Source: Erinaceus europaeus
Taxonomy: Eukaryota; Chordata; Mammalia; Eulipotyphla; Erinaceidae
DNA length: 64,000 nt
Direction: 5' to 3'
Assembly (NCBI RefSeq): GCF_950295315.1
Contig: NW_026647366.1
Location: forward strand, 26,001-90,000
The notes below the pieces were generated by a model, which had not been told where the DNA came from, searched no databases, and saw only the letters and a list, made by a program, of their open reading frames with translations. Shown in pieces: positions 53,195 through 63,384 of the stretch. Position 1 is the stretch's first letter. Every line of letters starts with the position of its first letter. Both the position numbers and the translations under genes were made by a program.

Positions 53195-53656
53195 TGCAGC
53201 AGAGAGAGAGAGGGAGAGGGAGAGAGAGGGAAAGGATAAGAGAGAAAGGGGGAGAGAGAGATAGAAAGGGAGATAGATGGAGAAAGAGAAAGGAAAAGAG
53301 AGAAAGGGGAGAGAGAGAGAAAGGGAGAGGGAGGAGAGATAGATAGAAAGGGAGAAAGAGAGGAAGAGAGAGAGGAGAAGGAGAGAGATAGAAAGGGAGA
53401 TAGATGGGAAAAGAAAGGAAAAGAGAAAGGAAGAAAGAGAGATAAAGGGAGAGAGAAAGGGAGAGAGAGGAGGAGAGAGAGATAGAAAGGGAGATAGATG
53501 GGAAAAGAAAGGAAAAGAGAGAAAGGAGGAAAGAGAGAGAAAGGGAAAGAGAAAGGGAGAGAGAGGAGGAGAGAGATAGAAAGGGAGAGAGAGAAAAAGG
53601 GAGAGAGAGGGAGAGGGAGGAAAAAGGAGGGGGAGAGAGAGGGAGAGAAAGGGAGG

Positions 53657-53691
<35 letters not shown>

Positions 53692-53728
53692 GAGAGGGAG
53701 AGGGGAAGGGGAGGGGGAGAGGGAACTT
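53195..53728. repeat. Purine-rich low-complexity array
   Basis: GAGAGAGAAAGGGAGA and GATAGAAAGGGAGATAGATG motifs recur with about 130-bp periodicity (near 53265, 53395 and 53490). Strongly purine on the plus strand with scattered T. Confidence 0.9.
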
Positions 53729-54315
53729 CTGCTCAGGACGGCCCAAGGTCCGGAGTAAAGAGCAAGGATCTTCCCTAACACTCTCAGCATTTCCATCAAA
53801 GCCCCTCAGATGGTTCTCATGTTCATGTGAGTTAGGATATTGCTGATAAATGAGAATCCGAGTCTGTTGTGTTAATTAAGTGGTTCTGTCTTTGGGGCTG
53901 AGGATGCAGCCCGTCCCTTCCCTGGACATGGCGTCTCACAGGAGGATGCCCCTGCACGTGCCGCTCGCTAGTCCCGCATCTCCTCAGCGAGAGCAGCAGC
54001 GTGTGCGGCGAGATGCCAGGACTGGGGCCCTGGTGCAAGTGACAGCGGTGGTCACGGGCTTCAGAGAAAGTGTCTCAGGGGCCTTGCTGCTTTTCATCCT
54101 GTGACCCTGGGTGGGCTTGTTCTCCGAGTTAAGTGACGAGAGCTCATGAAATAACAGCGACCACTGGGGCTCTTCCTACCTTGCCGAGGAGGTGAAGGGA
54201 CTCCAGGCTCACACCGTCTGTTAGCTCCGAGCCCACGGGCCACCGTCCACAGCAATCACCTGTGGGACTCCGGAGACGGCTGAGGGCTTCCTGTTCCTGA
54301 GCGCGTCGACACACG
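53729..54315. other. Unassigned; small AT-rich patch
   Basis: 53790-53890 is AT-rich (TGTTAATTAAGTGG near 53868) and may be a short conserved segment. The remainder has no call. Confidence 0.4.
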
Positions 54316-54528
54316 GCCCGGGGCCGGGCTGAGCGCACACACTGCAGTGCACAAGGACCTGAGTTCAAGCCCCCAGCCCCCACCTGCAAGGGGGAAGCTT
54401 CATGAGCCCTGAAGCAGGGCTGCAGGTGTCTCTCTGTCTCTCTCCCTCTCTCCTCCTCCCTCTTGGTTTCTGGCTGTGTCTATCAAATAAAAAAATGTTA
54501 ATACAAAAAAAAAAAAAAAAAAAAACCT
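54316..54528 (+). mobile_element. G1 SINE with long poly-A
   Basis: GGGCTGAGCGCACACACTG, B-box-like GTTCAAGCCCCC, CACCTGCAAGGGGGAAGC core, CT-rich stretch, CTATCAAATAAAAAAATG and an uninterrupted A-run of about 20 ending near 54526. Confidence 0.88.
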
Positions 54529-54802
54529 CTAACACGCAGCCCCAGGGACGGAAGCAGCAACTCAAGCGGGCTAGCCTCTGTTCGGCCACGTAAGCCCTCC
54601 CCTAACCACTAGGGCAACTTACTTTATGGACAGCTTTCTGCGTTTAAGGATGGTTATAACATGCAATTTGCATATATGTGCATAGCTGCTCTCCACCAGA
54701 AATGCAGGCTGTGGTGTCAGCCTGCTTCACTCAAGTCTGGAGCCACCAGTGCAGGGGCAGGGGCGCAGCTTCCTGAGACACAAGACATTTGTGAGAAGAT
54801 TG
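54529..54802. other. Unassigned sequence
   Basis: Balanced composition between two plus-strand SINEs; no call. Confidence 0.4.
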
Positions 54803-55062
54803 GGCCAGGGGGCTGCGTGGTGGCGCTGGGGTCCCGAGCACATAGCGCTGAAACACACGACCCAGGCTCAGCCCCCAGCCCCCACCTGCAGGAGGGAAGC
54901 CTCACAGCGGCTAGCAGGTCTGCAGGCATCTCTCTATCGATTTCCCCCTCCTCTCTCAATTTCTCTCTGTCCTAGCTAACAAAATGAGAAAAAAATGGCC
55001 ACCAGGAGCAATGGATTCACAGTGCTGGCACCGGTCCGCAGAGATAACCCTGGAGGCGAAGA
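54803..55062 (+). mobile_element. G1c composite SINE
   Basis: GGGCCAGGGGGCTGCGTGGT head, weak B box GGCTCAGCCCCC, CACCTGCAGGAGGGAAGCC, CT-rich stretch, CTGTCCTAGCTAACAAAATG and 3' module GGCCACCAGGAGCAATGG ending GATAACCCTGGAGGCG. Its 3' end runs into the GGA tract. Confidence 0.87.
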
Positions 55063-55690
55063 AGAATGAAGAGGAGGAGAAGGAAAAGGAGAAGGAGGAG
55101 AAGAAGGAGTAGAAGAAGGAGGAGGAGGAGGAGAAAGAGGGAGAGGAGGAGGAGGAGGAAGGAGGAGGAAAAGGAGAAGGAGGAGAAGGAGGAGGGGAAG
55201 GAGAAGGAGGAGGAGGAGAAGGAGGAGGAGGAGGAGAAGGAGGAGGAGAAGGAGGAGGAGGAGGAGGAGGAGGAGAAGGAGGAGGAGAAGGAGAAGGAGA
55301 GGAGGAGGAGAAGGAGGAGGAGGAGGAGGAGAAGGAGGAGGAGAAGGAGAAGGAGGAGGAGGAGAAGGAGGAGGAGGAGGAGAAGGAGGAGAAGGAGGAG
55401 GAGGAGGAGAAGGAGGGAGGAGGAGAAGGAGGAGGAGGAGGAGAAGGAGGAGGAGAAGGAGGAGGAGGAGGAGAAGGAGGAGGAGGAGAAGGAGAAGGAG
55501 GAGAAGAAGGAGAAGGAGGAGGAGAAGGAGAAGGAGGAGGAGGAGGAGGAGAAGAAGGAGGAGAAGAAGGAGGGAGAAGAAGGAGAAGGAGGAGGAGAAG
55601 AAGGAGAAGGAGGAGGAGAAGGAGGAGGAGAAGGAGGAGGAGAAGGAGGAGGAGGTAGAGACTAGGAAGGAGGAGGAGGAAGAGGATTAG
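55063..55690. repeat. Pure polypurine (GGA/GAA) tract
   Basis: From 55110 to 55655 the plus strand is purine only, 546 bases without a single C or T, made of GGA and GAA triplets. Open frames of Arg/Lys/Glu are artefacts. Confidence 0.97.
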
Positions 55691-55694
55691 GTCA

Positions 55695-55942
55695 GAGCTG
55701 CCTCAGTAGGGGCTCTGTGAATCCACTGCTCCTGGTGGCCATGTTTGCATTTTATTATATAGGACAGAGAGAGAGATTGAGAGAGGAGGGGGATGGAGAG
55801 CGAGAGAGACGGAGCAACACCTGCAGCGCTGCTCCAGCACTGTGAAGCTCCCCCTCAGGTGGGGATGGGGCTTGAACCAGGATCCTCGTGCGCCTTGGGC
55901 AGGACAGTGCGCACTAACTAGTGCCCCACCCCTGGTCCCCAC
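55695..55942 (-). mobile_element. G1c composite SINE, inverted relative to 54803-55062
   Basis: Reversed 3' module CCACTGCTCCTGGTGGCC, ATTATATAGGACAGAGAGAG, purine block, CACCTGCAGCGCTGC, CCCCTCAGGTGGGGATGGGG, CTTGAACCAGGATCC (reversed B box) and CCCCACCCCTGGTCCCC head. Confidence 0.87.
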
Positions 55943-56154
55943 CATTCACTCTCTGTCTCTGTCTCTCTCTCCTGAAGCTTTCTTTCATGCATAATCAAGA
56001 AAATGCCTCTTGAAAATATCATCGAAATGGGCAGGATAGCTCAAACGGGGAGGCCTCTGGTGTGCCCTGGGCACAGCCCAGAGAGCCTCAGCAACAACCA
56101 AAACTGAAACAAAAAACGTGATAAACACGGAGAGAAAAATGAAGAAAGTAGGTG

Positions 56155-57366
56155 GACCCAGAACCCAGGGACCCAGGACCCAGGAGCCAGGACCCAGGAC
56201 CCAGGACCCAGGACCCAGGACCCAGGACCCAGGACCCAGGAGCCAGGAGCCAGGACCCAGGGACTCAGGGACCCAGGACCCAGGACCCAGGACCCAGGGA
56301 CCCAGGACCCAGGACCCAGGACCCAGGGGACCAGGGCCCAGGACCGAGGACCCAGGGACCCAGGACCCAGGACCCAGGGACCCAGGACCCAGGACCCAGG
56401 GACTCAGGGACCCAGGACCCAGGACCCAGGACCCAGGGACCCAGGACCCAGGGGCCCAGGACCGAGGACCCAGGGACCCAGGACCCAGGACCCAGGGACC
56501 CAGGACCCAGGACCCAGGACCCAGGGACTCAGGGACCCAGGACCCAGGACCCAGGAGCCAGGACCCAGGGACCCAGGGACCCAGGACCCAGGGCCCAGGA
56601 CCCAGGACCCAGGGACTCAGGGACCCAGGACCCAGGACCCAGGACCCAGGACCCAGGACCCAGGGACCCAGGACCCAGGACCCAGGGACTCAGGGACCCA
56701 GGACCCAGGACCCAGGACCCAGGATACAGAACCAGGACCAAGAACCCAGAACCCAGGACCCAGGGACCCAGGATACAGAACCCAGGACCCAGGACCCAGG
56801 ACCCAGGGACCCAGGAGCCAGGACCCAGGACCCAGGACCCAGGGACTCAGGGACCCAGGACCCAGGACCCAGGACCCAGGACCCAGGACCCAGGGACCCA
56901 GGGACCCAGGACCCAGGGCCCAGGACCCAGGACCCAGGGACTCAGGGACCCAGGACCCAGGACCCAGGACCCAGGACCCAGGACCCAGGGACCCAGGACC
57001 CAGGACCCAGGACCCAGGACCCAGGGACTCAGGGACCCAGGACCCAGGACCCAGGACCCAGGACCCAGGATACAGAACCCAGGACCAAGAACCCAGAACC
57101 CAGGACCCAGGACCCAGGATACAGAACCCAGGACCCAGGACCCAGGACCCAGGGACCCAGGAGCCAGGACCCAGGAGCCAGGACCCAGGACCCAGGACCC
57201 AGGGACCCAGGACCCAGGACCCAGGACCCAGGACCCAGGGACCCAGGACCCAGGGACCCAGGAGCCAGGACCCAGGAGCCAGGAACCTGGACCCAGGACC
57301 CAGGACCCAGGAGCCAGGAGCCAGGACCCAGGACCCAGGACGCAGGACCCAGGACCCAGAACCCAG
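56155..57366. repeat. Heptamer minisatellite (GACCCAG)n, opposite orientation
   Basis: About 170 GACCCAG units with variants GGACTCAGGGACCCAG, GGAGCCAG and GGATACAGAACCCAG. It is the exact reverse complement of the CTGGGTC heptamer at 10627-11322, and both share the CTGAGTCCCTGGGTCC variant. Confidence 0.96.
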
Positions 57367-57699
57367 CAGAGCTGGACCAAGGACAGGATCTGCTCTGAGT
57401 GAAGCCTTTGTCTTTGCAATGACTCTGCTGGTAACTGACAGTTCCTGAGGCATCTCCTAGGACCAACTTGACGTCTGTTTCTGAGTGTAGAGAATGACGT
57501 GGAGACAGCCTCCACTCCTCGCCCCTGGGTGTGGACACTCTGTCCCTGAGTGGTGAAGGGACGCCTTCACCCAGGGCTTTCACGGTGCCTGGTGCCGAGG
57601 ACGGACATCCACATGAACGGAGAGACAGAGACTCCACAGAGGCTCACCGTGCCCACGGCACACACCTGCACGGTGGCTGAGACAGAGATGGACGGCCAC
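57367..57699. other. Unassigned sequence
   Basis: Unique-looking flank of the heptamer array; no gene. Confidence 0.4.
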
Positions 57700-58250
57700 T
57701 TGGTGATAGCTGCTGCCCTCCAGACCTCAGAAGTCACGGCTTCTGCAAAAGTTCGCGCAAATGTCAACAACTTTAAACCACTCAAGCACGGAGTCCACTT
57801 TCCAAAAGTAATTAAACGCAATTGGAGAATAATAATAAAAACCCATGATATTTTGAAAATGCCTTCAGAACAGCACACCTTAAAGATCAGTTACATCTGA
57901 GTCTGCCCCCAGCATCTGTACTGGGACTGACAGTACTTACATAAGGTATAAATGATTCATGCCCAGGAGAATTGCTAATTCATTGATCCGACCCAGCCAT
58001 TGTTTGAGGATCAAAGGAGCCTTTTGTGTGTCCACGGAAGAGTGCATCAAGCTAATGAAAACGGATATTTTAGACGACTTAGGGAAGGTAGATGAAGACC
58101 GCCTAAGTTTAGCTTTAAAATAGTTTCGAATAAAGCTATTTTATAGACATCAATAAATTTAAGCCGCACTGTCAGGCAACAAGTAAAAGACTTTAATCTT
58201 ATAGTCAGAACTGTTCGAACATTTCTCCTCACCCAGGAAGCAGCTGTCTG
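57700..58250. other. Conserved-element-like island
   Basis: AT-rich: CAACTTTAAACCACTCAAG, AAAGTAATTAAACGCAATTG, AATTGCTAATTCATTGATCC, ATCAAAGG (TCF/LEF-like) at 58010-58017 and CATCAATAAATTTAAGCC. A 116-codon open frame overlaps it but has no family resemblance. Confidence 0.5.
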
Positions 58251-58876
58251 GATGGCATGTTTTTCGAGATTTGCCTTGGAGCCAAGACGCTTGCAAGGAA
58301 GCACCTGGCCGCCTGCTCCCTGCGGGTCTGGGGGCGACAGCCTCGCTCAGACTGTGAACTTCTCTGGACAAGCTGCAAAACCGCGGTTCCCCGCACCTGC
58401 CCCAGGGCTGGGGACAGTGACGCCACAGAGTTAGCTCTGGGGGTGACAGCTCTGTGCTGAGCTGGGGCCTAGGAACCTGCAGCCCCTCCACACCCGGCGG
58501 GAGGATGGAGAGCCGACAGGTGGCGGCCAGAGACCACCTTCCCCGAGGCCTCCACTCCATGTCAGCCCCAGGGCGAGGGGACACAGAAAGACCCCCAGCC
58601 ACCCCCAGACCTGGCACCCACTCTGTTCAGCAACTGTAGCTACAAAAATGGGAGCAGAGGCTGCCGTGTGACCCAGGGAAGAAAGCAGCCGGACTTGAAA
58701 GGACAGAGGCAGCTTCGGCACCGGGCTGGGTGTCCACTGTGGGCTCTGCAGAAGGCATTCCAGAAGCTTCCTCCCAAGTCCTGAAGTCACTGCTGGACGG
58801 ACTCTCATGAAGGTGTCGCAGAAGCAACAGAGACCCTGGGCAGCGTGGGGACAAAAGACCTGGGGCCACGTCACTC
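58251..58876. other. Unassigned sequence
   Basis: GC-rich to balanced with no repeat or exon call, up to the LTR insertion site. Confidence 0.4.
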
Positions 58877-59507
58877 TGAGCTGTTAGAAGCAGTAGTTTT
58901 AAGGAATGTTACAAGTAGTTTTAAAAGTTCTCTTTCATGCAGTTATTTGTTAAGTGCTTTTAGTATAAGTTGTTGGTGGTGTGAGATGGAAAATTCCTTT
59001 CCCTTTGTCCATTTAGGAACAGGACCTAATCAGTAAGCCACCGGTTGTTTACCAAGAATCAGTAAGCCACCGGTTGTTTACCGAGACCCTGCAAACAGGC
59101 GGAGCTTATCAGGGCCTTTGCACTAGCAAATTATTTTCTAGGAAGGGGCCGCTGATGGTGGGGGGATGTGGTGACCCTACCTGGCCAGATTCTATTGGTT
59201 GTGTGACTTTGCAATGTTTGAAACCAGCCCGCGCTTTGCTTTGAATGGATCGTGCTTTTGCTAAGTTTGAAATGATTGGGTTTTTGTGTTCTCTATAGCC
59301 TGTTATTGGATATAGGCTGATAAGGTGATGTGTTCCCCCTCCCTGAGTGTAGTCTGAATTCCTATAAATTGTGTGGTTTGAGCCCTGTTCAGGGTCCAGC
59401 TGGTAGACTGCTGTCAGTCACCACTCGGCCCGGATTGCAATTTGTGAATAAACATCTTTTGCTTCCTTGCAGTGGATGGTGGTTTGATTTCGCTCTGTAA
59501 CATGAGC
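58877..59507 (+). mobile_element. Solo LTR of an endogenous retrovirus with 5-bp target duplication
   Basis: The LTR is 58882-59502 (621 bp). It starts TGTTA, ends TAACA (terminal inverted repeat) and is flanked by exact TGAGC at 58877-58881 and 59503-59507. Promoter-like parts in order: ATTGG (inverted CCAAT) at 59194-59198 and 59305-59309, TATAAA at 59363-59368 and AATAAA at 59447-59452, followed by a T-rich stretch typical of the R/U5 side. No internal viral sequence flanks it, so it is a recombined solo LTR. A class I (ERV1-like) assignment is an inference. Confidence 0.92.
59029..59082 (+). repeat. 29-bp-spaced duplication inside the LTR U3
   Basis: A 25-bp segment beginning ATCAGTAAGCCACC and ending GTTTACC occurs at 59029-59053 and again at 59058-59082, identical. 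Duplications in U3 often carry enhancer sites. Confidence 0.92.
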
Positions 59508-59539
59508 CACTTTCGTGCCTACCACTGCCTTCTTACCTT

Positions 59540-59752
59540 TCAATTTTTTAATAATACTGTATTTATTTTAAGAAGAGATACTGAGAGAAAGAAAGGAAGG
59601 AAGGAGATGGAGGAAAGGAGGGAGGAGAGAGAACAATGAAGCTACAGAGCCGTGCTCAGTCCTGGCTGATGGTGGAGCTCCGTGGGGACTGAGTTTGGGA
59701 CCTCAGAGCCCCAGGCAGGAGAGGCCTTTGCAGAGCCATCATGCTGCCTCCC
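59540..59752 (-). mobile_element. G2 SINE with purine expansion
   Basis: Tail TTTTTTAATAATACTG and TATTTATTTTAAGAAGAG, enlarged GGAAGGAAGG purine block, GTGCTCAGTCCTGGCTGATG, GGGGACTGAGTTTGGG, CTCAGAGCCCCAGGCAGG and head to CTGCCTCCC. Confidence 0.82.
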
Positions 59753-59764
59753 TTGCCTATTTCT

Positions 59765-59945
59765 CTCTTTCTAGAAGTTGTGTTTGAATGAGAGAGAGAA
59801 GCAGACAGAGACCAGAAGTACAGTGAGAGGCTGAAGCTCTGCCTCATTTCCTGTGATGCTGCTCCCTGCACGGGGGAATGGGGCCTTGAACCTGGGTCCT
59901 TGGCCTGGAAGCATGTGCATTTCACTACTTGTTCCAGTGCCCCGA
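59765..59945 (-). mobile_element. SINE, G4 type
   Basis: GAATGAGAGAGAGAAGCAGA purine block, TCATTTCCTGTGATGCTGC, GGGGCCTTGAACCTGGG (reversed B box) and a GTTCCAGTGCCCCG head. Confidence 0.65.
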
Positions 59946-59949
59946 GCCA

Positions 59950-60075
59950 AAGCTTTCTTCCCTTTCTCCTTCCCCTTCTCCTTCCCCTTCCCCTTCTCCT
60001 TCTTTTCTTTTTTCCTTTTGTCCCCCAGAGCCCTGCTCAGCTCTGGCTGATGGTGGTGCTGGGACTCCTGTCTGT
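59950..60075 (-). mobile_element. G2 SINE fragment with CT-rich tail
   Basis: The CCTTCTCCTTCCCC tract at 59955-60015 is the complement of a purine tail, followed by CCCAGAGCCCTGCTCAGC and TCTGGCTGATGGTGGTGC. The head is lost. Confidence 0.75.
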
Positions 60076-60151
60076 ACCATCACCCACAGGACTCCTCCAC
60101 CATCAGCCGCGTTTCCTGTCACTCTGTGGGAATCCTGGATGTCCCACCTAA

Positions 60152-60719
60152 GGAAAGGGCTCCACCCCGGTCCCATGGCTGCCAGTTCTTAGCAACATCG
60201 CCCCGCCAGATATTCGTCGGGATGCGGCATCATCTAAGTTCATTTCCCACGTCTACGCTCGACCGGACCTGCCGATATACGCGGATATCTTCGCCCACCC
60301 TGTCCAACGCTTGACGTCTCGTCACCCAATCTGGTCCCCTATGCCTACACTGAACTTCTCTGTTCCAGACTCTTGGAAACAGAGTTGGCAGTCAGCTGAG
60401 GTAAAGAACAAACACCTCATCACAGACCCCTGCGAGCGTCCACCCGGCTTTGACCTAGCACATTATGATTGGGCCCTCCTCAATCGCTATGGAACAGGCC
60501 ATGGCCGGTGCGCCGCTATGTTCCATCGCTGGGGAGCCAGAGACGACCCGAACTGCCCCTGCGGCTGCAGACAGACTAGGACCCACATAGTCAATGACTG
60601 CCACCTCTCCAGATTCAAAGGAGGTCTCGAAACTTGACATCAGGCTCAACCTGACGCTGTTGACTGGCTACGGAAGAAGGGCAAACGCTAGAAGAAGAAG
60701 AAGAAGAAGGAGAGGGCTC
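60152..60719 (+). mobile_element. 5'-truncated Jockey/CR1-like non-LTR retrotransposon, copy 2
   Basis: The body is 60163-60708 on the plus strand. Flanks are GGAAAGGGCTC (60152-60162) and GGAGAGGGCTC (60709-60719), an 11-bp target duplication with one mismatch. It encodes only the C-terminal part of the protein: RHPIWSP, LLNRYGTGHGRCAAMFHRWG, C-P-C-G...H-I-V-N-D-C and RFKGGLET, then TGA, then HQAQPDAVDWLRKKGKR and TAG followed directly by (AAG)n. I count about 10 differences in 104 residues against copy 1, so the two are separate insertions of one family. Confidence 0.88.
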
Positions 60720-60957
60720 TGCTTCTGCCTCTTTGCCCTCCTGCCATCCACCTGTTACCAGCCCCCCACAACCAAGTTTGCTCGAACCCCAAGTAAACCT
60801 AGAAAACAAAAATGCTCAGCAAATGCCGGACAGCAAGTCATCAACTCACAGGCTAGAAAATGCCGGCGTCTGTCACATTGACAAGTATTTGGAAGAGGAT
60901 CAGAAATGGTACTTACTGACAGGACTCAAAACTGGGTCAGCAAGAGAAAGAATGAGA
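60720..60957. other. Unassigned sequence
   Basis: Balanced, partly A-rich sequence between the retrotransposon and the next SINE; possibly old transposon DNA, not identified. Confidence 0.35.
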
Positions 60958-61150
60958 TGTTGGCAGGGTGGACGGGGCACGCCTGGTAGAGAGCACGTTA
61001 CCATGTGCTAGGGCCCGGGTTCAACTCCCAGTCCCCCCCTGAAAGGGACGGGAGTTTCACAAGTGGTGGAGTAGGGCTGCAGGTGTCTCCCTGACTTCCT
61101 CACTCTCTCCTTCCTTATTTCTCTCTGTCGCTAGCAGAAAAGAAAGAAAA
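60958..61150 (+). mobile_element. G1 SINE
   Basis: GGGGCACGCCTGGTAGAGAG head, B box GGTTCAACTCCC, CCCCCTGAAAGGGACGGGAG, a GGGCTGCAGGTGTCTCCCTG core and an AGAAAAGAAAGAAAAGG tail. Confidence 0.8.
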
Positions 61151-61224
61151 GGGGAGAAATGGTTTCCTCAAACAGTGACACTGTTCCATATGGAACACAG
61201 AGATTCTCTGTCAAGAAAAAAACA

Positions 61225-61435
61225 AAGGAGTGGGGGTGTCACTTAAGTGTGAGACACAAACCGAGTCACTTGGAGACCATGTGGTCTTGCTGGGTGTGGA
61301 GCTGCCCCACACACACACTGGAGAAGCTTCAGGGCCATGGCTGACACCCCACACACACCTCTCTGGTGATCTCTCTCTGCTATCTCTGTGTGCCTCTCTA
61401 CCTCTCTGTCTGTCTCTCCAGAAAAAAAAAATCAG
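61225..61435 (+). mobile_element. Diverged SINE (G4)
   Basis: Layout like 25290-25440: a head without a clear B box, GAGAAGCTTCAGGGCC, a long CT/TG-rich block and an A-run at 61423-61431. Confidence 0.45.
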
Positions 61436-61469
61436 CCCAAAGCAATGAAGCTCAAGCAACAACAAAAAG

Positions 61470-62060
61470 AGAGCAACGCAAGGATAAGACCGGCAGGTTT
61501 TAAAAGAGTTTTAGAAGAAACAGAATCAGCCGAGCGCCGTCATTCCCGCAAGGGAAGCTTCTCTCCACCTGTGGTTTTTGTGTTTAGCTCTCGCTCTCCA
61601 AATCTAATTAAATTATGAAAAGCGCTCTCTGATGATTAGACCCGTCATCCATCCCTGATTATTTCTGCCGGTGTCAGGAAGGGGTCAGGGTTAATTGCTT
61701 TCCGTGTTAATATCCAGTTGCTTAAGCACCGATTATCGCAAAGCACCTTCCCGCCCACACTCACCGGAGGTTCTGCTGCGGATGCACCGAGGGCCTGGCC
61801 GTCCGGGCGCCATCTGTCACCCTTCTCGTGGGTCAACACCATAGGGCCCCTACCTGCCATAATGTTATTAATTCGGTCTGTCCTGACAAGCATCGCAGAC
61901 GGTCTTTCATGTCACCTCATTGACTAGACATTTAGAACTGGCGGGTCAGCTTGTCAATTTCCGCACTGGGGTATTGATCAGAACTACATTTAAGGCATAG
62001 TTTACTGCGTGCAGATATCGACACCTTCAAAAATCGCCTATTACAATCCATGGAGAAATC
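61470..62060. other. Conserved-element-like island
   Basis: AT-rich unique sequence with TAATTAAATTA at 61605-61615, CTGATGATTAGACCC, CCTGATTATTTCTGCC, GGGTTAATTGC and ATAATGTTATTAATTCGG. Likely distal regulatory DNA by composition only. Confidence 0.5.
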
Positions 62061-62455
62061 CTAATAAAATCTTCTGTTTAGTTTAATTTCCTTCAGTGAC
62101 GTCTAGTGTGCACTTCAGCTGTCCCATAAGTGCTTCCAGCTCCATTCTAGCCACCTTGCTCCTCAGCTGTGTGTCACGGGACCCTGTGTCCAAGCCCCTG
62201 CCGCGTGGGTGTGAGTGTGCAGAGATGTGCCTGGAACCCGTTTGCCCAACCTGGATGCAGAGAGCGCCTCACCTGTCACTCTAGTGTTCTGCGGGCTCTT
62301 TCACTTCAAGCACAGTTTTAAAACTTGAAGACAAAAGATGTTTTCATTTCTCACTTTCCAATTTTGCTACCTACTGTCTCTCTGTCTAGAACATCCAACA
62401 CAATGTGGAGGATAATAAGATGCTGGGGTAGTTGTCAGGCTCAGCATCCTAACCT
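62061..62455. other. Unassigned sequence
   Basis: Balanced single-copy-looking sequence; no call. Confidence 0.4.
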
Positions 62456-62457
62456 AA

Positions 62458-62730
62458 GGGGGAAAGAGAAAGAGGGAGAGAGAGAAAGAAAGAGAACCAG
62501 AGAGAGAGCGCGCGCGAGAGAGAGAGAGAGAGAGAGCGCGCCAGATAGGAAAAAAGAGAGAGAACCAGAGAGAGCCAGAGAGGGAGAGAGAGAAAAAGAG
62601 AACCAGAGAGAGAGAGAGAGAGAGAAAACACCAGAGAGGGAAAAAGAGAGAGAACCAGAGAGAGAGAGCCAGAGAGGGAGAGGGAGAGGGAGAGAGAAAG
62701 AACCAGAGAGAGAGATCCAAAGAGAGAGAG
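62458..62730. repeat. Purine-rich AGAGAACCAG array
   Basis: GAGAGAGAAAAAGAGAACCA and GAGAGCCAGAGAGGGA units with a CGCGCG-bearing variant near 62509 and 62535. Confidence 0.92.
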
Positions 62731-63333
62731 CCTCACCACAGCAGCTCTGCCATTCAAGCAGGCCCTGTGCCGCCCCCATGGGTGTCCCCTTGTCACACCC
62801 TGACGTGAGCAGTGCCGGCTGGCTGGCTTTGAGTGTCGCGCCAACCTAGCCTCGCAGTCCTCCTTCCTGGCCCTGTACCTGTGGCTTTGCATTTGTGCTC
62901 ATTTCCTTGGCAGCTCCTTGGCAGGGTGCAGCATGGGAGCCTGGGAACAGCACAGGGACAAGAGGAAGAGGGGAGGGTCCCCAGCTGTGGCGTCCCTCCC
63001 CTCTCTGCCTCTCAGGCTTCACCTGGAACAAGGGGAAACTCACTCGAGTGGCCGTCCTGGAAGTCACTCAGGCCAGAAGCCCCACAGAGCCCTGTGGGCC
63101 GTGGAAGTCGGAAGCCTGCTGGTCAGAGACAGGCCTCTCCATTCCTCCTGCCCTTGCTTCCCCGTGATGATCAGGGGTACAAGGACGCCGACGTTACGTC
63201 TGATGTTTCACCAAGAGAAATAGAAACCAGGAAGAAAAACCAACAGGACCGCCGTTATCTGCAGGTGACAGACACAAAAGACCGAAGAGAAGTGTTTCTC
63301 GGGCCCTGGGTGAGCGCTGGCAGCTCCAGAGTC
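62731..63333. other. Unassigned sequence
   Basis: GC-rich on the left, more balanced after 63180. No gene or repeat recognised. Confidence 0.4.

Positions 63334-63382
<49 letters not shown>
63334..63382. repeat. (CACG)n / (CA)n microsatellite
   Basis: CACG repeats pass into about 14 CA dinucleotides. Confidence 0.95.

Positions 63383-63384
<2 letters not shown>

Noticed and set aside
56118..57402. 426-codon GPRTQDP repeat protein
   Set aside because: The heptamer repeat read in any frame gives the same text. The identical peptide arises on the other strand of the 10.6 kb array.
57550..57900. 116-codon open frame as a small gene
   Set aside because: No homologous family recognised, no splice or promoter context, and it overlaps an AT-rich island that looks noncoding.
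58877..59507. A full provirus
   Set aside because: Only one LTR is present and the target duplications directly flank it. No internal retroviral coding sequence is seen nearby.
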